Positions 25,417 to 32,304 of a stretch of DNA of 32,304 nucleotides are shown one piece after another. Source of the stretch: an uncultured bacterium (lineage in GTDB: Bacteria > Planctomycetota > UBA8108); assembly GCA_913042995.1 (NCBI GenBank), contig CAJWMA010000007.1, positions 1-32,304 on the forward strand, in the 5' to 3' direction. Each line of letters begins with the position of its first letter. Position 1 is the stretch's first letter. Under the pieces are notes generated by a model. The model saw only the letters and a program-made list of their open reading frames with translations, ran no database searches and was not told the origin of the DNA. A program made the position numbers and the translations under genes.

Positions 25417-26232
25417 TCACTCTTCGGCGGCAAGAGACTCGATGATCTCTTCGGGAACATCGAGATCGCTGAAGAGATTCTGCACATCCTCATGGTCCTC
25501 GAGATCTTCGAGGAAATTCAGGGCGGCCTTTGCGGCTTCCTTGTCCGCGATAACCACGGGATTCTGCGGTTTGTAGATCAGCTCAGAGCGCTCGAAGATG
25601 GGCCGGTCGTCTTCCGTTTCTCCCCATTTCTTCTCCTCGCCGATACCCCGCTTCTTCTCGAGGAAGGACTGCAGGGTGCCTCGAACCTGGTCAAAGGATT
25701 CGGCCGGGACCTCGACGTCGAAGGAATCGCCGGCTTCTTCGATGTTTTCAGCGCCGGCTTCGATCGCCTCCTCAAAGAGTTCCTCTTCTTCTACATCTTC
25801 TTTTGAGATGCTCAGGAGGCCTTTGCGGTCGAACTTCCACATCACCGAATTGGATTTCCCGAGCGAGCCTCCCCGTTTCTCCAGCAGGTTCCTCATTTCC
25901 CCGCCCGTTCGGTTTCGATTATCGGTGAGAGCCTCCATGATGACGGAGAGGCCGTGGGGGCCGATTCCCTCGTAGGTGAGCTCCTCGATAGCATCCCCCT
26001 GGAGCTCGCCGGTACCTTTTTTGACTGCGCGCGCGATGGAGTCCTTCGGCATGGACTCGGCCTTCGCTTTTTCAATCGCGTAGCGCAGCTTGAGGTTTTC
26101 CTGCGGGTTGCCTCCGCCGTTGCGCGCCGCAACCATGATGTATTTAGCAAGCTTGGAGAACATCTTGGACTTGCGGGCATCTGCAGCGCCTTTGCGATGC
26201 TTGATATTCGCCCATTTTGAATGACCAGCCAT
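25417..26232 (-). CDS. yebC: YebC/PmpR family transcriptional regulator or translation factor
   Basis: 271 residues from the ATG at 26232. The opening MAGHSKWANIKHRKGAADA is the family signature, followed by FSKLAKYIMVAARNGG, ENLKLRYAIEKAKAESMP and LSVIMEALTDNRNRT. The protein is about 20-30 residues longer than usual because of an insert near the third domain (EEKKWGETEDDRP) and an acidic end (DVPEEIIESLAAEE). Members bind DNA as regulators, and recent work links some to relief of ribosome stalling. The usual partner ruvC is not adjacent here. Confidence 0.95.
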   Translation of the reverse strand: MAGHSKWANIKHRKGAADARKSKMFSKLAKYIMVAARNGGGNPQENLKLRYAIEKAKAESMPKDSIARAVKKGTGELQGDAIEELTYEGIGPHGLSVIMEALTDNRNRTGGEMRNLLEKRGGSLGKSNSVMWKFDRKGLLSISKEDVEEEELFEEAIEAGAENIEEAGDSFDVEVPAESFDQVRGTLQSFLEKKRGIGEEKKWGETEDDRPIFERSELIYKPQNPVVIADKEAAKAALNFLEDLEDHEDVQNLFSDLDVPEEIIESLAAEE

Positions 26233-26405
26233 GTCGCCTATTTTTCCAGGTCAGTGGTAGAGAGAAATGAACCGGCCCAGCCGGGATTCCCGGAGGGCTT
26301 TTCTTAGGTGCCGGGCCTCGGCGCTTTCAACGCGGCGGGGCGGGGAATCATTGCTTAACGGATCCGCAGGTGGCAAGAGTGTGACTCACGACTCAGTCGG
26401 AGGCC

Positions 26406-27113
26406 TTACTTGCTGGTTTTCTTTTTTGCTGAGGTCTTTGATTTCTTAGCTGGAGATTTTCTGGATTTACGAAGACTCAGATCGGCCGGAAGTTCTTCCG
26501 GCTCGGGCATTTTTTCATAAACGTTCGTGTGGTAGAGCAGGTAGTGGTGGAGAGGAATGACCTTTTCAGGTCCAACCAGATCGTAGAGGCGCTTTCCCTT
26601 TCGATCCCTGGTCTCAGTTTTTTTCGCCAGGCTGAGCTTTACCAGGAGCTTTTCCATTTCGAGGGTGAGCGGCAGGACGGGACGCCCCTTGGCATGCATG
26701 AGCACCATTTCAATCGTCGCGGGCTTGATTCCCTTGATCTGTTTGAGGAATTGCTTGGTGTCACTGAGGTTTTCCTCACGTAGATATTCGAGGCAGATTT
26801 CTCGCAACTGTCCGTGGACGGATTCGAGGAAGTTTTTGATAAAAACGGCGAGTTCCAACGAATCGTAGCTGTTTCTCAGGCCGACCTGGATGTCTCGAAT
26901 CACACTGACCCTGACCTCGTTCCAGTCGACGAACTCCGATTTCAAATGATTGAAGCACCTCCTGGCTTTTCGGGGCGCCATGTGGAAATGCATTCTGTGA
27001 AAGATCAGCAGATCGACAATCGAGTCAGGATAGTTATCTGTTCTGACAGCGGGTGCGCAGAATTGTTCGGCCGAGTCGAGGATTGTTAAAAGTCGCTTAC
27101 TGATTTTCACCAC
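26406..27113 (-). CDS. Endonuclease III-like HhH protein without catalytic residues, with Lys-rich tail
   Basis: 235 residues. The start is GTG at 27113 or the next codon, also GTG (27110); no ATG is available upstream. The helix-hairpin-helix segment QIKGIKPATIEMVL (125-138) aligns without gaps to the LPGVGRKTANVVL block of endonuclease III. In that alignment the catalytic Lys is Ala132, and the catalytic Asp of VDTHIFRV is Thr150 in LPLTLEME. The four-Cys iron-sulfur loop is absent. The tail (214-235) is SLRKSRKSPAKKSK-like, resembling histone H1 or bacterial Lys-rich DNA-binding tails. I infer a DNA-binding, non-cleaving protein. An inverted repeat lies just upstream at 27135-27159. Alternative: a divergent enzyme using other residues. 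Confidence 0.75.
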   Translation of the reverse strand: MVKISKRLLTILDSAEQFCAPAVRTDNYPDSIVDLLIFHRMHFHMAPRKARRCFNHLKSEFVDWNEVRVSVIRDIQVGLRNSYDSLELAVFIKNFLESVHGQLREICLEYLREENLSDTKQFLKQIKGIKPATIEMVLMHAKGRPVLPLTLEMEKLLVKLSLAKKTETRDRKGKRLYDLVGPEKVIPLHHYLLYHTNVYEKMPEPEELPADLSLRKSRKSPAKKSKTSAKKKTSK

Positions 27114-27134
27114 GGTTCACTCGAAAAAAGAAAA

Positions 27135-27159
27135 GGTGACAATAAAGGATTATGTCACC
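27135..27159. repeat. Perfect 7-bp inverted repeat upstream of the HhH protein gene
   Basis: GGTGACA, an 11-base AT-rich spacer, and TGTCACC. It is centred about 34 bases upstream of the GTG start at 27113, in an AT-rich stretch that contrasts with the surrounding GC-rich sequence. The two arms are one helical turn plus some apart, which fits a dimer operator. Confidence 0.45.
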
Positions 27160-27393
27160 GTAAGGTATTTATTTTAAAGGACTTGAGGCCTTTTGGCTGT
27201 AGCAGGCCTTCAGCGGTCACGCAGAGGAAGGATGGATTATACTCCAGTGTTTCAAAAGCATCAAAACCTCTTCAAATCTACTCCCTCTGAATATATTAAA
27301 CCTTTTGAGTTAATAACTTATGTTTATTCGCAGTCGTCTGCAGAGTGACTTCCCGCGGAGATGAAGGTTTTCGGAGGGGCCATAAGCTGGTAT

Positions 27394-28218
27394 TCAGGCA
27401 ATCGTTGCCTGGTCAGCCTTCCCTAATCGGCGGCCTTTTCCTGTTACGAAGGCTTTTCTGCGGTGGGCTACCAGTTCGGCTGCGATGCTCACAGCGATTT
27501 CCTCAGGAGTTCTGCTGCCGATGTCGAGACCGATGGGAGCATGGATCTCGTCGAGTCTCTCCTGGGAAACCCCCTCTTTCCGGAGCAGCTTGTAGATCCG
27601 GGCTATCTTGGGTTTGCTGCCAATAAGACCGATATAGCCGGCGGTGGTTTTGATGGTTTTTGAGAGAACCAGGTGATCGTATTTATGTCCCCTGGTCACA
27701 ATAACGACGAAGGAGGCTGGGGAGATCATCAGCTTCTCAAGACACTCTTCAAAGTCAGAGACGATGATCTCGCTGGATGCCGGGAAATGCTCTGAATTCG
27801 CAAATTGAGGCCGATCATCGACAATTACGCATTTCATTCCAACCATTTCCACCAGGGGAGCCAGTTGCCTTGCTATGTGTCCGGCACCAAAAATATGGAC
27901 AGTCGGGCGACCTAACGGTTCGATGAAAATTTCGACGATGCCGCCACAGGCGAGTCCCTCTTCTTCGGCGGTATTGGCTGAAAGCTCGAAACTTCTGCGG
28001 ATGGGCGAATCTCTTTCGATGGCTTCACGCGCGAGAGCCCAGACGTCCGCCTCGGTACACCCGCCTCCGATGGTGCCGACTGTCGAGCCATCTTCGCGGA
28101 TCAACATCTTGGCTGATTCCTTACCGGGAGTCGAACCACTGGCTCCTATAACAGTAGCCAGGGCCCCTCTTTGACCTTCCGAGAGCAGTTTTGATATCTC
28201 ACTGTAAATATCAGACAT
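27394..28218 (-). CDS. XdhC/CoxI family protein
   Basis: 274 residues from the ATG at 28218; longer upstream readings have no family match. The N-terminal XdhC_CoxI domain shows ALATVIGASGSTPGK, STVGTIGGGCTEADV and EGLACGGIVEIFIEP. The C-terminal Rossmann domain shows VHIFGAGHIARQLAPL, CVIVDDR, VVIVTRGHKYD, YIGLIGSKPK and PIGLDIGSRTPEEIA. XdhC proteins bind molybdenum cofactor, help its sulfuration and insert it into xanthine dehydrogenase-type enzymes. No molybdenum hydroxylase gene is nearby, so it acts on an enzyme encoded elsewhere or has another role. It diverges from the GGDEF gene across about 140 bases. Confidence 0.9.
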   Translation of the reverse strand: MSDIYSEISKLLSEGQRGALATVIGASGSTPGKESAKMLIREDGSTVGTIGGGCTEADVWALAREAIERDSPIRRSFELSANTAEEEGLACGGIVEIFIEPLGRPTVHIFGAGHIARQLAPLVEMVGMKCVIVDDRPQFANSEHFPASSEIIVSDFEECLEKLMISPASFVVIVTRGHKYDHLVLSKTIKTTAGYIGLIGSKPKIARIYKLLRKEGVSQERLDEIHAPIGLDIGSRTPEEIAVSIAAELVAHRRKAFVTGKGRRLGKADQATIA

Positions 28219-28357
28219 AAGGCTACTTATAGCATTTTTGCCCGCTTCTATCCAAGCTCCATGACCGATTTGACCTGTTCTGCCCCATCCGGAACATTGT
28301 TGTATACTTCTACGTCGGTGGGCGGGGATCTGGCAGTAGATCCGGGCAGGATTGAAA

Positions 28358-29470
28358 ATGAGCAAACAGGGTATTGTCTCTGCAAGTGAAGTGAGTGAAC
28401 TCCGCCCAGGTTTCCAGGATTGGAAACAACAGGCCGAGTCGCAGAAGGCGCGCGCGGTCAAGGCGCTCCAGTCTTCGCTGCGTATGTACGAGTTGAACGA
28501 GAAGATCAAGTCGACTCTTGATTTGACCACCCGGCTTCTCGATCTTGAGAGCGAGGCGGAACTCTTCAGTGAGGCGGTGAATCTTCTTACCTCCGAGGAA
28601 GGGATGGGGTTTCGTGATGCCAGCCTGCTCCTGGTTGAAGAGGACAGCCTTCACACCGCCTGCTCTACGCTGGAGCGCGGGAAGAAAGTCTTCACTGCTG
28701 AAGGAGATCATCGATATGCCCGCTGGCTGGCCGCTGAAGGGAAGGGCGAGCCCTTTCCGGGAGGCGAAGACGATCAAGAGTTGATGGTGACTTTGCGCAG
28801 TCGAGGGCGCCTGCTTGGTTTACTGGAGGTGGTCCAGCATGAGCGGGAGAAGGTTCTTTTCGAGGGCCTGGACTCCTTCGTGGAATGGCGTCGGGATCTG
28901 GTGACCAGGATTGGAGAGGTTGTCTCGATGTTGATTGATAATCTTCGCCTGAACCAGGAGCTCAAGCGGCAATCGACAGTCGATGTTCTCACCGGAGCCT
29001 ATAGCCGGAGCTTCTTTCTCCAGAGGGCGGAGGATGAGGTGAACAGGGCTCTGCGTTACGGCCGTTCGCTCGCCCTTGTTTTTATCGATATCGATCATTT
29101 CAAGGAAATCAACGATGAGCAGGGCCATCTCGCCGGAGACATGGTCCTGCGCGAGTTGGGATCTCTTTTTCGCCGTAACGTTCGAAACGCGGATGTTCTC
29201 GGGCGCTACGGCGGGGATGAGTTTGTCTGGCTGCTGCCCGAGACGGATCTCGAGATGGCCGTCTGCGCGGCCGACAAATTGGTCAACGAGGTCAGGGCTC
29301 AGCGCTTTGAGTTGTCGGGAGAAGGAACCTCCCGGGTGGCCATCTCAGTTACCGCCAGCCTGGGAGCAGCGGGCCTTTTGCCGGGGGAGAATGTGGAAGC
29401 TCTCCTGAGGCGGGCTGATGAGGCTCTGTACAAGGCCAAGGCGGCGGGCAGGGATCGACTGGTCAGTTGA
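28358..29470 (+). CDS. GGDEF-domain diguanylate cyclase
   Basis: 370 residues. I chose the ATG at 28358, seven bases after AGG; an in-frame TTG at 28352 would add two residues. An N-terminal coiled coil at about 20-60 leads to a GAF-like sensory region (about 70-200; LFSEAVNLLTSEEG, ASLLLVEED). The cyclase domain begins at STVDVLTGAYSR and has FIDIDHFKEIND for metal binding, GGDEF at 285-289, and RRADEALYKAKAAGRD at the end. The inhibitory site RxxD is present as RNAD at 276-279, five residues before GGDEF, so product inhibition by cyclic di-GMP is expected. No signal peptide or membrane segment is visible. The ligand of the sensory part is unknown. Confidence 0.92.
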   Translation: MSKQGIVSASEVSELRPGFQDWKQQAESQKARAVKALQSSLRMYELNEKIKSTLDLTTRLLDLESEAELFSEAVNLLTSEEGMGFRDASLLLVEEDSLHTACSTLERGKKVFTAEGDHRYARWLAAEGKGEPFPGGEDDQELMVTLRSRGRLLGLLEVVQHEREKVLFEGLDSFVEWRRDLVTRIGEVVSMLIDNLRLNQELKRQSTVDVLTGAYSRSFFLQRAEDEVNRALRYGRSLALVFIDIDHFKEINDEQGHLAGDMVLRELGSLFRRNVRNADVLGRYGGDEFVWLLPETDLEMAVCAADKLVNEVRAQRFELSGEGTSRVAISVTASLGAAGLLPGENVEALLRRADEALYKAKAAGRDRLVS

Positions 29471-29476
29471 TCAGCC

Positions 29477-29902
29477 TTATTCCCGTTCAGCTTCCGGGTC
29501 TTCGGCCCGCTCCTCTCCAGCCTCGGATGCTTCAGGCTGGCGGGTCCCGGTTTCGCTTTCAGCCTTGCGGTCGAGCTCGAGGATTTCCTCGATCCGAGCC
29601 ATGCGGTCATCGAATTCGTCGAGGACGAAGTGGAGCAGGGGGACGTTGCGGAGATTCAGACTCTTGCCGACTCGCTGTTGGATGAATCCGGCGGATGATT
29701 CGATCGCGCGAAGCGACTTGACCTGGTCGGCCTCCGGACCGAGTACTGAGAAGTGGATCTTCGCTTCACGAAGATCAGAGCTCATTTCCACATCCAGTAT
29801 CGTAACGAAGCCCAGTCGTGGGTCGTTCAATTCCTGCTGGACCACGTGGCTGACGATGAACTTGACGCGGCTGGCTATTTTCTGAACGTGGCGGGGAGGC
29901 AT
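29477..29902 (-). CDS. rbfA: RbfA, 30S ribosome-binding factor
   Basis: 141 residues from the ATG at 29902. The KH-like fold is recognisable from IASRVKFIVSHVVQQELNDPRLGFVTILDVEMSSDLREAKIH in overlapping pieces, with the family core DPRLGFVTI and SDLREAKI, and the C-terminal LHFVLDEFDDRMARIEEIL. The tail after about 115 is acidic and not conserved. RbfA binds the 30S subunit and helps 16S rRNA 5' end maturation, notably in the cold. It follows infB by 47 bases in the classical nusA-infB-rbfA order and converges on the GGDEF gene with six bases between stops. Confidence 0.93.
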   Translation of the reverse strand: MPPRHVQKIASRVKFIVSHVVQQELNDPRLGFVTILDVEMSSDLREAKIHFSVLGPEADQVKSLRAIESSAGFIQQRVGKSLNLRNVPLLHFVLDEFDDRMARIEEILELDRKAESETGTRQPEASEAGEERAEDPEAERE

Positions 29903-29949
29903 TTGGTGGTATGAGGTTTTACCTGGGCGAACTGCTGCTGGGTTTCGGA

Positions 29950-32145
29950 TCAGCCATCCAGTGTTCGCGCCTTCTTGGTGATCGTGTAGGCCTCGATCAC
30001 GTCCTCCTCCTTGATGTCCTCATAGCCTTTCAGCTTGATTCCGCATTCGAAGCCTTCCTTGACTTCCCGGGTATCGTCTTTAAGACGCTTCAGGTTGGCG
30101 ATGGAACCCTCATGAATTGGAACATCGTTTCGGATCAGGCGTATCTTGTCGTTACGCAGGATCTTGCCCGTATTGACGATGCAGCCTGCGATGTTGCCGA
30201 GCTTGGAGGCCTTGAAGACCTGCCGGATGGTGGCTCGCCCATGGAACACCTCGATCTCTTCAGGAGCAAGCCGGGCTTCCATGGCTGCGCGGATATCATC
30301 GACGACCTCGTAGATGACCTTGTAGCTGCGGATTTCTACTCCAGTCTCTTCAGCTATGGTGCGGGCACGGTCGTCGGCTACCACATGGAATCCGATGATG
30401 ACCGCATCCGAGGCCGAGGCCAATTGGACATCTTCCTGGCTCACAGCCCCTACGGCGGTGTGGATGATTTCTACCTGGACCTCATCAGTAGACAGACCGA
30501 CCAGGGAGCTTCGCAGAGCCTCGATGGAGCCACGCACATCAGCCTTGATGATGAGATTGAGATCGACCACATCACCTGAACCGACCTTCTCAACAAGGTC
30601 GATGAGGGAACGTTTCTTGCCGCTGGATTTTTCAGCCTGCTCCATCTCCCGCCGATCGCGAGCCCTGGTCTCGGCAATCTGGCGCGCCTGCTTTTCGTTT
30701 TCGAGGACATAGAGCTTTTCGCCGGCGTCAGGGACGGCATTCAATCCGACGATGGTGACCGGAACGGATGGCCCGGCTTCTTCAACCTGTTCCGACCCGT
30801 TAACGATGAGGTCGCGAACCCGGCCGTAGCAGGCTCCAGCGAGGACGCAGTCGCCATGTTTCAGGGTGCCGTCCTTGATCAATGCGGTGGTAAGCACGCC
30901 GCGGTTGGTTGTCGCTTCCGCCTCAAGTACTATTCCAAGGGCTGAGCGCTGTGGATTGGCTTTCAACTCGAGAATCTCGGACTCCAGGCTGAGGGTCTCG
31001 AGAAGATTGTCCAAGCCTTCACCCGTTTGCGCCGAGACCTCTACCATTTCAGTCTCTCCACCCCAGTCTACCGGGTTCAGGCCAAGCCCGGAGAGCTGCT
31101 CCTTGCATCGTTGCGAGTTCGCACTGGCCAGGTCGATCTTGTTGATGGCGACAATGATCGGGACCTCGGCGGCCCGGGCGTGGTTGATGGCTTCCTCCGT
31201 CTGAGGCATGGGGCCGTCATCAGCCGCGACCACCAGGACAGCTACATCCGTTACGTTGGCTCCGCGTGCTCGCATTTCAGTGAAAGCTTTATGTCCCGGA
31301 GTATCGATAAAGGTCACCTTTACGTCTCCGTGGTCGACTCGGTAGGCGCCGAGGTGCTGGGTAATTCCGCCGTGTTCCTTGGCGGTTACCTGGGTCTCGC
31401 GAATCTTGTCGAGCAGCGAGGTCTTGCCGTGGTCGACATGCCCCAGGAACGTTACGACCGGTGCTTTGGGGATCGAATCTTCTTCGTTCCCGGTTTCCCC
31501 CTCGATGGTCTTGAGAAGCTCCTCTTCGTTCTCCTCCTTTTTCTTGAACTCGACCTCTGTGCCAATCTCCATGCAGACTTCGAGGATGAGCTCTTCGTCG
31601 AGGAAGTCATTGATAGTAACCGGCTTGCCCAGCTTGAAGAGGGTCTTGATGAGAACCTGGGCCTTCATTCCCAGCGCGGAGGAGAGATCTTTCAAGGCCA
31701 GAGGCACAGAGACCTCAATCTTCTCGGGAGCTTTGAATTCAACCGGTTTTCTTCGCTCAGCCGGATCGCCTCTGCCGCCTTTGCGGTTAGAGCGCCGGCC
31801 TTTTCCTGCGAAACGTCCGGGGCCGCCTGAGCTGTATTCATTGGTCGGGAAGAAGCGCCTGACCTTTTTCTTTTTTCCGGCGGCGGCGGTCGTCGGAGCC
31901 TTCCGGGTGGCAGTTCCCGCGGCCTTTGATTCGCCCCCCTTTGCCGCCGCGGGTGAGGCTTTGGGCTTTTCAGCCGGGGCTTCGCTCGCCTTGGGTCTTA
32001 AACGGTCACGAAGGATTTTCGCCACGGGATCGTCGATAGACGACATGTGACTTGAGACCTTATGCCCCTGGGTCTTCAGGAAGGAAATCAACTCCTTGCT
32101 GGTCATATCCAGTTCTTTAGCAAGGGTGAAAATTCTAACTCCCAA
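29950..32145 (-). CDS. infB: Translation initiation factor IF-2
   Basis: 731 residues. The frame opens with TTG at 32145 behind AAGGAAGG; no ATG fits better. The N-terminal IF2_N domain ([21 protein letters not shown]) is followed by a Lys/Ala/Pro-rich linker, a basic Gly/Arg stretch ([17 protein letters not shown]) and a second IF2_N-like domain. The G domain has [12 protein letters not shown], an [10 protein letters not shown]-type switch (here [10 protein letters not shown]), DTPGHKAF and NKIDL. Domain 4 ends near the C-terminus. The factor brings initiator tRNA to the 30S subunit and promotes subunit joining. Its length is shorter than many proteobacterial IF-2 proteins, whose linkers are longer. 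It is the middle gene of the nusA-infB-rbfA operon. Confidence 0.96.
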   Translation of the reverse strand: MGVRIFTLAKELDMTSKELISFLKTQGHKVSSHMSSIDDPVAKILRDRLRPKASEAPAEKPKASPAAAKGGESKAAGTATRKAPTTAAAGKKKKVRRFFPTNEYSSGGPGRFAGKGRRSNRKGGRGDPAERRKPVEFKAPEKIEVSVPLALKDLSSALGMKAQVLIKTLFKLGKPVTINDFLDEELILEVCMEIGTEVEFKKKEENEEELLKTIEGETGNEEDSIPKAPVVTFLGHVDHGKTSLLDKIRETQVTAKEHGGITQHLGAYRVDHGDVKVTFIDTPGHKAFTEMRARGANVTDVAVLVVAADDGPMPQTEEAINHARAAEVPIIVAINKIDLASANSQRCKEQLSGLGLNPVDWGGETEMVEVSAQTGEGLDNLLETLSLESEILELKANPQRSALGIVLEAEATTNRGVLTTALIKDGTLKHGDCVLAGACYGRVRDLIVNGSEQVEEAGPSVPVTIVGLNAVPDAGEKLYVLENEKQARQIAETRARDRREMEQAEKSSGKKRSLIDLVEKVGSGDVVDLNLIIKADVRGSIEALRSSLVGLSTDEVQVEIIHTAVGAVSQEDVQLASASDAVIIGFHVVADDRARTIAEETGVEIRSYKVIYEVVDDIRAAMEARLAPEEIEVFHGRATIRQVFKASKLGNIAGCIVNTGKILRNDKIRLIRNDVPIHEGSIANLKRLKDDTREVKEGFECGIKLKGYEDIKEEDVIEAYTITKKARTLDG

Positions 32146-32215
32146 TGGACCTTCCTTCCTGGTGATTGTGACTCGTCGCGGTTATCAGCCTGCTCTCAGG
32201 CTCCACCGGCTCTGA

Positions 32216-32304
32216 CTATTCTTCTGATTTGGTTTCTTCCGTAGCTTCTTCGGCCGGAGCCTCGTCCTCGGTCTCGGCATCGTCAGCCTCATCGGCCGGA
32301 GCCT
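32216..32304 (-). CDS. Acidic C-terminal tail of an upstream gene, probably NusA (5' part outside window)
   Basis: The minus strand reads 29 codons to the TAG at 32216-32218. The peptide is highly acidic with APADEADDAE, EDEAPAEEA and TEETKSEE. It lies 70 bases upstream of infB, where nusA is found in nearly all bacteria, and NusA proteins often have acidic tails. The tail itself has no diagnostic motif, so the identity rests on gene order. Confidence 0.6.
   Translation of the reverse strand, partial: APADEADDAETEDEAPAEEATEETKSEE

Noticed and set aside
28270-28310. Possible promoter (TTGACC and TATACT) for the GGDEF gene
   Set aside because: The spacing between the boxes is about 27 bases, too long for a sigma70 promoter.

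Overview
The window looks like a chromosomal segment of a diderm, GC-rich bacterium, most likely a member of Planctomycetota. Supporting signs are two Tat-signal Gfo/Idh/MocA oxidoreductases, a PQQ-type sugar dehydrogenase fused to a diheme cytochrome, a PQQ-propeller protein, and a large secreted protein ending in paired dockerin-like repeats of the 'LLYLFSGG' type. A BamA homologue ending in Phe shows there is an outer membrane. The taxonomic call is inference from gene style; there is no rRNA to settle it. Genes are densely packed and no gene-free stretch exceeds 300 bp.

Left part (1-9308), exported and oxidative functions: a truncated Gfo/Idh/MocA oxidoreductase on the minus strand diverges from the PQQ dehydrogenase/cytochrome fusion. 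Next come the 1162-aa secreted repeat protein with a strong terminator behind it, a second Gfo/Idh/MocA protein, and a convergent PQQ-propeller protein.

Middle part (9479-18101), central metabolism: lutA-lutB-lutC, a PfkB-family kinase and a MOFRL-type glycerate 2-kinase form one tightly overlapping plus-strand operon. It meets a convergent BtpA/SgcQ-family gene with no base between the two stop codons. The BtpA-like gene overlaps an unrecognised acidic protein gene, which diverges from a metallophosphoesterase. A HAD phosphatase follows. The operon plausibly feeds C3 acids (lactate, glycerate) into pyruvate and 2-phosphoglycerate.

Right part (18211-32304), RNA, envelope and information genes: tRNA-Cys(GCA) with its own sigma70-like promoter lies four bases from the end of a convergent STAND ATPase-TPR gene. 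Then come a peptidase-MA-like exported protein without a visible HExxH, bamA with a terminator, a DUF2203 protein and a YebC/PmpR regulator. After these are an endonuclease III-like protein lacking both catalytic residues and carrying a histone-H1-like Lys tail, an orphan XdhC-like protein and a GGDEF diguanylate cyclase. The window ends in the conserved nusA(partial)-infB-rbfA operon on the minus strand.

No mobile element, CRISPR array or clear defence island is visible. The most interesting items are the inactive-looking endonuclease III-like protein, the near-symmetrical repeat architecture of the secreted protein, the lut-double-kinase operon, and the STAND-TPR gene abutting tRNA-Cys.
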